Below, one piece after another: positions 55,859 through 64,000 of a stretch of 64,000 nucleotides of DNA. The translations under genes and the position numbers were made by a program. Under the pieces are notes generated by a model. That model worked only from the letters and a program-made list of their open reading frames with translations, had not been told where the DNA came from and searched no databases. Every line of letters starts with the position of its first letter. Within the stretch, counting starts at the first letter, position 1. The DNA comes from Ceratothoa steindachneri (lineage: Eukaryota; Arthropoda; Malacostraca; Isopoda; Cymothoidae): assembly GCA_963969495.1 (NCBI GenBank), contig OZ018321.1, positions 105,924,066 to 105,988,065 of the forward strand, in the 5' to 3' direction.

Positions 55859-57555
55859 TTATGAGCGAGGGGGAGAGAGAAGAGGTTGGGACGGCAAAGA
55901 AGGAGGGGTGGAAGGAGGAGAGGAAGGAACAGCAGGGATGGGGTTGGTCGGCTTTATGCGTGGTTGTGTGTGGCGGGGTGGTTTCGTGGTGGAATTTTTA
56001 TGTTTAATGCGGAGTGTTGTGGAGGGTCTGGTGGCCTTGGGGGAGGTGGAGGAGGTGGCGATTGTGGCATCAGTGGGAGTGGAGTTGGTGGCAATAGGAG
56101 GGAGTTGAGGCTGCTGAAGGAGGAGTGCTGGTGGTAGGGGGGAGTTTAGGTAAAGAGGAGGAAGGAGTGGTAGCTGTGGAGAGAGGAGAGGAGGCGGCTG
56201 AAAGAGAGGTGGGATCAGTGTGCAAAGAGGCAGGTAAAGAGGGTACAGTGGCGAGAGGGGCAGGGACAGAATGGCGGGAGGAGGCAGGAGCGTGGTAAAT
56301 GTGGGAGCATTAGGTCCAGAAAGGAAGGTGTTTGTGCCCACCGGGGTGTGGAGGAATGCTGGTCTCCTGTGTGTATGCTCGTCTATTAGAGCGAACACCT
56401 TCTCGGGGAAGGTGATCTGTTCTAGACCGTGCGAGGCAAATAGCGTATTTAGTATGTTAGCGTATATTCGGGCGTCACCCCTCGACATGTTTGTCACCGT
56501 TGAAAGCAAGGCGGCCAGGTGTAGCTTTGGGTGTGTGGTCTCGTTGAGTGGGTGGTGTGGGGTAGGGGTGGGTGGAGGAAGTATTGGGGTCTCTTGGTGT
56601 AGGGTGTTTGAGCAGGGGCGGATGTCGGAACATGTAGATGAGTTTGGGTTGCTGCTGGAATAGGTTGTGTCTGGGGTAGAACAGGGGGTGGTGTGGGCAG
56701 CGTTGCGCCCGCAGCAGCAGCAAATGTTCTTGTGAGGAGAGGGGGGACGGGGCGGAGTGTGTGATTGTGTTGGTGGGTTGTGGACGCCGTATTGCCGCTA
56801 CGGCGTCAGAGCGGGCCTTACTTAAGTAAAGGCATTCAAGGTTGACAGCGACATGGTCGCCGCCGCAGTTTGTGCAGAGAGGTGAGGTGGCTGTGCAAGT
56901 TGTGTAGTGGTTTCCCACTACACTACCCCTTGAGCCGACTATGTTAACTTCACAGTTTCGTGTCCGGTTTTGTAACACCGATGGCACTGTGTGAGTTTTA
57001 TGTTAAACTGTGGCTCGATGTTATGCGGATGTGTTAGTGTACCGCAGACCTTGATGCCTTGGTCTAGCATCAGTGTTTTATTTTGTTCATCGAACAGTGT
57101 AATTACTGACCATTGTTTTGTACGGTTGTAATAGAAGTCTCTGATGACCTTCTCCCCATACCTCTGTCTGAGGTGTGTGCGGAGGTCATCGGTGGAGAAA
57201 GCTAACCATAGGGGATTGTTCTTGAGGACTCGTATTTGGTGTTTCTTGTGTATACCGTCGACTAGTTTTGTGTGAAGGTCTTGTGCTGCGAGTGTGTCTG
57301 CCGCAAGTTCGTGGAACTTGACTTCGTCCTCCTGTGAGCGGAAGACGAGTTTGTGGCCTGTGTGTGTCTTTATTATGTTTGTGATGGGGTGTCATGTGTA
57401 CCGGCTAGGTTGAGAAGTGTGGGTTCATTGTTGGTAGTGGGTGTTTTTTCTGTTCTGTGCAGGAGTGTGAGTGTGGATGTGTTGTTGCGTACCATTATGG
57501 ATCGTTTCTTGAAACTTGCTTTCCTTTTTTTACAGGGGGTCCGCCACCCCGCCAA
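55859..57555 (-). pseudogene. LINE Y ORF1 with zinc knuckles and a proline-rich C-terminus
   Basis: MAGWRTPCKKRKASFKKRSI at 57555, one-base frame slip in a C-run near 57385, then GHKLVFRSQEDEVKFHEL, VLKNNPLWLAFSTDDLR and VIRDFYYNRTKQWSVITLFD, an RRM-like region. CHRCYKTGH (57000) and CTNCGGDHVAVNLEC (56870) are CCHC knuckles. A second conserved piece (MSRGDARIYANILNTLFASH, 56480) is followed by over 100 residues rich in Pro, Leu, Ser and Thr (56400-55859). Such Jockey-group ORF1 proteins bind element RNA. Proline tract length is unusual. Confidence 0.7.
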
Positions 57556-57599
57556 TAACGACCCCGTGAAAAGTACTCGAATGTGGTGATGATTAGTGA

Positions 57600-58060
57600 G
57601 TGAGTATGAACCTGGTTGGGCTCCTCAGAGGGTGTGAAAACATGGCGGAATTAAGGATGACTGAAACCCGAATTAACTGACTCCAGTCGGGGTGCCACCC
57701 CCTCTATTGGGTTTTGGGTATTTCTCAGTTACGTCCGACATCTCACAGAGACGGTGGTATTTCCCTCTGTGGTCTTGGGCGGTGCCGCAGGGTAGGGTAT
57801 TAATCCTCTCCGCGTTGGTAACCGAGTCCCAATCCATGTTTGCTCCTTCCTTTGGGTTCCGCAGCGGGATAAGCCTCAGGCCTCCTTTCCCTAAAGTTTG
57901 CAATTATGCCCTTTCTAAGTAGAACGGCATAGTTGAAACGGAGCTCTATGTGTAGAGTCATATTCACAGAGCCAAGTCACGGAAGGGCAGGGATGGGGAG
58001 GGTTTAGCACGTCATATCACTATGACGAGCCAGGGAAATAAAGGAATTTTTATTCAGTGG
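57600..58060. repeat. GC-rich repeat, copy 2 (pairs with 51860-52330)
   Basis: CGGGGTGCCACCCCCTCTAT, GGTTTTGGGTATTTC, CTCTGTGGTCTTGGGCGGT and CAATTATGCCCTTTCTAAGT correspond to copy 1. Lies just upstream of LINE Y ORF1, ends near GGGAAATAAAGG. Confidence 0.6.
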
Positions 58061-58329
58061 GTCGGGGGAGCGGGGGGGCTTTTCTGAATCTCATGTATTC
58101 CTCTCGAGATAATACCGTCTACAGTATGACTTGCCGAAATCACTGTTCTCAGTGAGAAGCATCGAGGAAAATTTCGCCGGGCCTTGCTATCTAAAAGATA
58201 GCAGGGAAACGCAGAGAGAGAGAGAGATGTCAATCAATGATCAATGATGGTGTAAGTTAGAAATGTGTATGGATAGATAGGAGAAGAAAGTCTAAAGGTG
58301 TGTATATAAGTGTAAGAAGTGTGTACTAG

Positions 58330-58411
58330 GTTAACTGGCTAACTCTGTCTTTCTAGCGGTCGAATAACAGTTATCTTGGCTGTCTTGTGTGGTAAAAGCT
58401 TTCAAGCCTTT
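58330..58411 (-). other. LINE 3' UTR two-hairpin module, copy E
   Basis: Minus strand AAAGGCTTGAAAGCTTTT (58411-58394) then GTTA-GCCAGT-TAAC (58343-58330), followed by CTAGTACA. Confidence 0.65.
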
Positions 58412-61230
58412 GTTTTATTTTTCGTTGGTTCCAATTTGACGGAGGACTCACTGCTTTTTCCTCTGTTTGTCCACTACGGATCTTTCTTTATTTTGTTTTT
58501 TGTCCACTACGGATCTTTTTTATTTTCTTTCTTTATTTATTTTTTGTCCACTACGGATCTTTTTTATTTTTTTAAGTTAAAATCATTTGTTCATATTTTC
58601 AATGTACTTTTAGAGCTGGTTTCGGTAAAGGTCATTAGTATATTGCTGTAGTATCTCCTTGGGCCAGGATCTGACTTCTTTGAAATGCGTAATTGAAGGT
58701 CAGCTCGTGGTTAACATCAGGTAGTCTTATTTGGTTTATCATCTCGGGGTCCATATTATTTTGAATCCTTTGCCATATTTTTTCGCTCGGTTATGGAGTT
58801 TTATATTAATCAGGTCCAAATCGGTAACTTAATATAGTAGGCGTGTGGGTATGCGGTCGTTCAGTGTGACACCAGCAATAAATCTTAGTGCTCTATTGTG
58901 AATCGCCTGAAGTTTCCTCAGGGCACATCTACTGAAGGTATGGAGGGGTTTGGTCAGGTAAAGAAAGACTGGTCTTACCAGTGTGGTATATAATTTGCGT
59001 TTATTTGCGGGCGAGAGTTATTTGAACCTATAAAGCGAACTGAGTGCTCTACGGCCTGCCTCCGCTCTTTCCTTGCAGTGTGAAACATATCCATTTGACG
59101 TGAACTTTAGTCCAAGGACTCTGCCGTCATGCGTTTAGGGGTAGTTTTTGCCGTTTGACGGATAAGTGTGTTTATCTCTGCTCCCGACCTGTTGGCAACG
59201 TCCCTAGGGTTCGGATAGTCGCTTGTCATGATCTGTGTGATGTCATCGGCCAGTTGGATATTCTGTGCAAATTCATAATCGGGAGGAGGAAGGTCATTGG
59301 TATAGATCACGTAAAGGGTAGGACTAAGGCAGCTTCCTTGAGGTGCTCCGGCGTCCAGCCTGAAGAGTTCTACTTCGTAGCCATTAATAGTTATTTTAGC
59401 TTTCCGTTCGTCTAGATAGTTATATATAATTCTGTTAAAATTGTCCTGCAGGCCGACGCCAGCGACTTTCCTTGAGGCCTGGGATCCAGACTTTGTCGAA
59501 GGCAGATGTCTCTCGGAACCACGTCGATTGTATGGTTCCTTGCTTTAGCAATGGCAATCCTCTCTGCGATAAGAGCCAGGGACGTTTCCGTGCCTAATTT
59601 TCTTCGGAAACCATGTTGTTGCATGTTATATAAGTTCTTTGTCTCGAGATGGTTTCTTAATCTGTTATTTAACATTATTTCGAGAATCTTGCCTATGAAT
59701 TTGAGCAATGATATCGGTCGATAGCTGTTTAGATCGGTTTTTGGCTTCCCGGTTTTCGGAAGGAATATCATTTTTGCGGTCTTAAATGCTTTTGGAAATA
59801 TCCTGTATTGAGACAGGCGTTGAAAATATCAAGTATTTCCTTGTTGATGTTTGGTGAAGCCTTTTGTAGGTGCATTTTGGTGATACCTGAGATGCCTGGT
59901 GTTTTTTGTTTGAATGACTTCAAGGCTTGCTCGTATTCTTCTTGCCTGAACGGTGCACCTTATGCAAGATTCTGCCTTAATCCGTCAGCTTGAGGGTATG
60001 GCACCATCGTTTCTCGTCTTGTCTAAGATTTTCGACAACCTCTGTTTCGTAGTAAGCGTCGAAATCTCTATTTTCATCTTGACCTAGGTCAAATTTCTTC
60101 TGCCAGCGCGACCTAAAATGCCTTTCTATCTCCTTCGTATTTGTGAGCTCCTTACCTTCCATTTTTATCTTGATTCTTTCCTTACGAGGAGTTCCTCTAA
60201 GTCTCCTTATCTGACTCCAAAATTCGCTGGGGTTTCCCTTAGTGTCTATCCTGGTTATAATATTATTCCATGATTCGTTGTTCTTTTCAGTGATTAGTTG
60301 TTTTATGAAGTTATGTAGTCTATTCCGTTCGATGTTACGATGGTGCGAGTTCCCAAGTTGATTAATCTCCACGATTAGATTTTCTAGGTTAGTCAACCCC
60401 TCTTGGATATTTGCATCCCATCTCGGAGCGGGAAGAGTTCTGTGTTGGGTCCACGGTATCGTATGGTGAACTGCTTCTATTATGCTCTCCGTTATATATC
60501 TGATTCTCTCTTCAATCTCACAGGTTGTATAACTGTTAGTTGTCTGGGACTGTATGTCCTCCAGTTGTTTTCTGTATTGTTCCCAGTCAGCCTTTCTGAG
60601 ACATTTGCGTCGAGGGATCGCCACTTGTGTTAGAGAAGTTGAGACAGTTATGATCATGCTCGGATAATCTGATGGAATGTATGGTCCCGGCATTGTGACG
60701 TGGTTAAGCACGAATGTGGGATTTGTTAGGATTATATCGGGCGTTGTTGCATATCTCTGTTAAGAACGTGGGGAAGTCTGAGCAAGATTTTTGCAATATA
60801 TTCCTATCCATTAGTAGACTTAGCGTTCTGCCAGCCCCGTTGAGTGCTGTGCTGTACCCGGCTTCTCTGCATCTTGAATTGAGATCGCCGATCATGATGA
60901 CTGATGAATTCCTGTGGAATAGGTGCAAGAATGATGGGACAGAGAGATATAGGCGCCTTAGGGGTTGGTATCCGACAGTAACTATTAGGCCGTCGTAAGT
61001 AATTTTGATCTTCACAGCGAGATATGACTCTTCTAGGTCGTTCACTTCTTGGAAAGGTATTCCTGTCCTCATTGCTAAGCCCTCCCCCTCCCCCCGTCAT
61101 ATCTACCATTTGACTAATTGGTCGTTATTATTTCGTAATTGTAGATCTTAATATAGTCGGTATTAGGGTTAATTCCATGTTCGGTAATTAGGACTATATC
61201 AGGATCGACTTTTCTTATGATTCCATTATA

Positions 61231-62601
61231 TTAGGTTGAGGACTCAGTTCTTGCGTTTTTTTAATGTTGTGTTGATTTAAGTTTTGTTGACATGATTTGT
61301 GCACATATTAAGAAACAATAATAAATAATGAGATCAAAATTTGTAAAGGTTAGGCTACGTCTCTAAACAGCGTAGACTATTAGCTTTTTGCTTAGGTTAC
61401 GTCTTGAAGTTGAGAAGTAAGTCATTGCGGTTTATTTAAAAGTTGTGTTAATTTAATTTTTGTTCTGTACCCTCAAAATGGAATGTCAAGTTGGAAGAAA
61501 GGCACATTTTCGACACTTGTTGTTATTCATTTTCAATCGAGACGGGAACAATGCAAACGCAGCCAAAGCTCGTCACGATATTTGTGCTGCGTACGGAAAA
61601 AATGCTTTATCAGAAAGGACAGCTCAATGGTGGTTTTCACGCTTCAAAAACGATCATTTCAATCTTAATGACGAAGAACGTTCTGGTTGCCCCATTAAGT
61701 TGGATGAAGATCGATTGAACGACCTTCTTCATGAAAATCCTCGTCAATTGACTAGAGAATTGGCTATACAATTGGCGTGTGATCAGAAAACTGTAGTGAA
61801 TTACCTTCATTCGATGGGGAAAGTTCAAAAACTCGGTGCATAGGTTTCACACGCTATGAGCAAAACAACAAACTTCAACGCTCCACGATTGCCGCAGGTT
61901 TGCTTGCTCGTCACAAGGCTACTCGGGGATATAAGGACAGATTTCTTCACCGCATCATCACTGGCGACGAAAAGTGGTGTGTTTATAGCAACATGAACAA
62001 TCGAAAACAATGGCTTAGCCCCAATAAAAAAAACACTTCATCCACGAAAGACGATGCTGTGTGTGTGTGGTGGGATTGTGAAGGTATCATTCTTTATGAG
62101 CTCCTTGCGAACAACGAGATTGTCAATGCAGAACTCTACGTTCAACAAATGTATCGACTCGCCGAAGCTATTCGTGAAAAGCGACCTCATCGACGTTATG
62201 GAGTCCTTCTGCAACACGACAATGCTCGTCCTCACATTGCCAATATGACTCATGACGCCATCCAAACGCTTAATTGGGAAACCCTGCCGCATCCTCCATA
62301 TTCATCAGACTTGACTTCATCTGTTCCGATCGCTCTCCAATAATTTGCGCGGCGTTTCGTTCAATACTGATGTGGAATTAATAACTTGGTTAGACGAATT
62401 CTTCGAGTCAAAATACAGAGATTTTTATTGCAGAGGCATCGAAAAACAAGTTGAACGTTGGGAAGAGGTCGTAAATAACAACGGAGAATACATTATTGAT
62501 TAAATTGCATATTGTTATCAATTAAAAATGAAGTTTTTCTAAAATTGTTAATGGTAATGAATAAATTTGATAAAACTGCAAGAACTTATTCCTCAACCCA
62601 A
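61231..62601 (+). mobile_element. mariner-type DNA transposon, 1371 bp
   Basis: Terminal inverted repeats TTAGGTTGAGGACTCAGTTC and, inverted at the right end, TTGGGTTGAGGAATAAGTTC share about 20 of 25 positions. TA occurs at both flanks (61229-61230, 62602-62603), the mariner target duplication. Size is normal for mariner. It splits the endonuclease of LINE Z and carries a broken transposase on the plus strand. Confidence 0.92.
61478..62500 (+). pseudogene. mariner transposase, broken
   Basis: ATG at 61478 gives MECQVGRKAHFRHLLLFIFN and the helix-turn-helix region (SERTAQWWFSRFKNDHFNLN, RQLTRELAIQLACDQKTVVN). TAG at 61841 interrupts after KVQKLGA, and a frame shift near 61890 leads to ITGDEKWCVY (first Asp), VLLQHDNARPHIANMT (second Asp) and HPPYSSDL (third Asp, DD34D type). 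A frame break at about 62330 spoils the C-terminus. Transposase would cut and paste the element at TA; this copy cannot make it. Confidence 0.88.
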
Positions 62602-62687
62602 TACATATGTCGTTTGTTGTGCCAGCCGTTAACATTCATTGTAAATATTTTGGGCTTTTTTATGTAGCGTATTCTGTATTCCATTAT

Positions 62688-64000
62688 CTATTTCTTACTG
62701 GGTTGTTTGTGGCTGCTTTTCTGTTCGCGGGGTGGAGATCTGACTTTGCCGGTTCTCTTTCTTTTGTACGAGTCTTGGGTGATGTTGAGGCACGATTCTG
62801 GTCTGATTTCTATTTGTCTGGTAGTCAGTGCTTCGTAGATCTCTTCTTCTCTGTAGTCTGCATCATAATCCCATTTATACCTTCCATCCATTATTCCTGG
62901 CATGCTTTTTTTTTAATCTATAGGTTTGGGAAGTGGGTTGGTTAAGGTGCCAAAAAGTCTCAAGTTCAGAGCCTGGCTTGAGTTGTGCATTATTGTAGTT
63001 GGTTCCATTTCGTCCTGAGCGTGGTCGTCGTCCATCCTGGTAGGTGCCTGAAACGATTCATCTGAGACTGGGGGAGATGCTACAGAAGAGCTATTATCAG
63101 GTTCAATAACTGCTTTTTTGTTTAACCTGGGGTTCCTTGAGGTTGCACTAGATCTGTTCTCCATTGTGGTCATACTTTTGATCTGTGCCTGAAAGAGTTC
63201 GGCAGATGGGGGGGTTATCCGGGAACCACAAGGGTTTCATCCCGTTGTTCACTAGCATGCGGTTCGCTTCTGTTGCATAGGTCCCTAGGATTATCATGTT
63301 CGCGAAATGCGCATGGAGGATGACCATAATCAACTCCGTTCTCATTCCGGGTTCTAATTGTAGCAAGGTCTTCTCTTGGCTCGATGCTTTTGTCGCTTGG
63401 GCGTAAGTGGTGTTGGCCTTTTTGTTTTACTCTTCCATCAATTATTTCCTTTTTTTCCACGATGTAGGACTTTTTTATTGGGCAGGTCATAAAGAGAGTA
63501 CGATGGGGGTTACCGCAGTTAAGGCATTTCTTTTGGGTGCTACTGCTTTCCTTCCAAGTGTGTTCTTCGATAGCGCATTCCGAACATTTCTTTCTTTTGA
63601 ATGTGCAATCTTTCGATACGTGCGATTCTAATGCGTAGCAGGTAGAACACACCTGTACGGGTATGAAGGACTCATGTTCAAGGCATGATGACGAGATATT
63701 TTAATTAAATAGTAAGATTCCTTGTTCCGTTGCCATTTGTGCCATTTCTGTAGTTTGGAATGTAACCTTAAAGACATGGGTATGTTCTTCACCCTCTCGA
63801 TTTTTAAATTTGTAGCCTTCGTCTATTTTCGCCCAGCTTTGCATGTCCTGAATTTCTTGTTTAATTTCTTTGGCGGTATGGAAGCCTACATAGGGGTCGA
63901 TCCGGCGGCAGATAATAGAGCTTTGGGCTGTTATTTGAGGAGGTGTTTGGGGGATCAACCCAATTTTCTCAAATTCCTGTCTTCCTTTTATGCTTAGCAT
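62688..64000 (-). pseudogene. LINE Z ORF1 (N-terminus may lie outside)
   Basis: From 64000: MLSIKGRQEFEKIGLIPQTP, SIICRRIDPYVGFHTAKEIK, SWAKIDEGYKFKNREGEEHT; then a zinc-knuckle region (63652-63480) CSTCYALESHVSKDC, CSECAIEEH and CLNCGNPHRTLFMTC; then LIMVILHAHFANM and LWFPDNPP (63340-63220); then LNLRLFGTLTNPLPK (62955) and YKWDYDADYREEEIYEAL to a basic C-terminus at 62688. It is the most legible ORF1 of the family and was used to recognise the copies at 1-213, 1773-4221 and 50400-51565. Frame breaks at 63700, 63215 and 62910. Confidence 0.75.

Larger units (their letters stand above)
52600..57589 (-). mobile_element. GC-rich Jockey-like LINE 'Y'
   Basis: Complete order on the minus strand: ORF1 (57555-55859), ORF2 (55515-52855), 3' UTR to about 52600. 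Its coding strand is unusually rich in C and its proteins in Pro, Thr and His compared with X and Z, from which it differs strongly; it is a separate family. I did not find the two-hairpin 3' module in it. Confidence 0.75.
58680..62660 (-). pseudogene. LINE Z ORF2 (endonuclease and reverse transcriptase), split by mariner
   Basis: Starts KIFTMNVNGWHNKRHMY (62655-62605), interrupted by the mariner, resumes NGIIRKVDPDIVLITEHGIN at 61225. Then GLIVTVGYQPLRRLYLSVPS, MIGDLNSRCREAGYSTALNG, a clean linker frame 60711-59977 (HTIPWTQHRTLPAPRWD, SWNNIITRIDTKGNPSEFWS), RT start 59771 MIFLPKTGKPKTDLNSYRPI, HGFRRKLGTETSLALIAE, and QLADDITQIMT (59270, ADD core). Block A falls in a frame break. The thumb and C-terminus extend to about 58680. 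The linker is the best-preserved stretch of this family here. Confidence 0.8.
58200..64000 (-). mobile_element. Jockey-like LINE 'Z', interrupted by mariner
   Basis: ORF1 begins at or beyond the right window edge and runs to 62688; ORF2 starts near 62660, is interrupted by the mariner (61231-62601), and continues to about 58680; the 3' UTR with hairpin module (58411-58330) ends near 58200. Closest relative of W and X in this window. Confidence 0.78.

Noticed and set aside
55580..56663. Gly/Val-rich plus-strand ORFs
   Set aside because: Antisense of the C-rich LINE Y ORF1, an effect of base composition.

Overview
This is a eukaryotic, almost certainly invertebrate-animal (probably arthropod) genomic window made nearly entirely of transposable-element debris. 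The coding homology I can read is reverse transcriptase, APE endonuclease, Gag, transposase, GIY-YIG endonuclease or RNase H. The one exception is a 127-bp segment at 44009-44135 that looks like a spliced host exon. Long (AT)n tracts, absence of operon structure, tRNA-derived SINEs and a metazoan mix of LINEs (Jockey-like, CR1, L2-like), Gypsy LTR, Penelope, mariner, Tc1 and hAT-like elements support this. The species cannot be named from the sequence.

Layout. 1-10.3 kb: a plus-strand Jockey-like LINE (here 'W', ORF1 start 1773, 3' end about 10290) broken by three later insertions: about 1.4 kb with a minisatellite (2691-4098), 895 bp flanked by GTAC (4690-5584), and a 2159-bp LTR-like unit flanked by TAGGC (6673-8831) that itself carries a tandem duplication, a SINE and an 88-bp-arm palindrome. 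10.8-11.6 kb: candidate LTR. 11.6-15.1 kb: nearly complete L2-like LINE. 16.3-22.2 kb: a minus-strand gene of an unclassified, transposon-associated protein family, split by an internally deleted Gypsy element with both LTRs. 22.7-28.1 kb: Penelope remnant, related solo LTR, two LINE pieces and a CR1 piece. 30-32.5 kb: orphan LINE RNase H domain, SINE copies and a 30-bp minisatellite. 34.2-41.1 kb: CR1-A inserted into CR1-B, whose coding sequence resumes on both sides. 41.2-46.4 kb: LINE fragment, the candidate exon, a Tc1 remnant and a hAT-like MITE. 46.6-64 kb: three successive minus-strand Jockey-like LINEs (X, Y, Z); X meets a plus-strand relative tail-to-tail, and Z is interrupted by a mariner with TA flanks.

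How the parts relate. LINEs W, X, Z and fragments T, U, V share an ORF1 with CCHC knuckles, an endonuclease beginning N-V-x-G-W with an EHG motif in the best copies, and a reverse transcriptase with an ADD core. Five 3' ends carry the same two small hairpins at a fixed spacing with changing but base-paired stems, the best candidate here for an undescribed functional RNA element. All element genes are disabled by stops or frameshifts; CR1-A and the L2-like element are the least damaged. Element letters (S-Z, CR1-A/B) are labels invented for this window.
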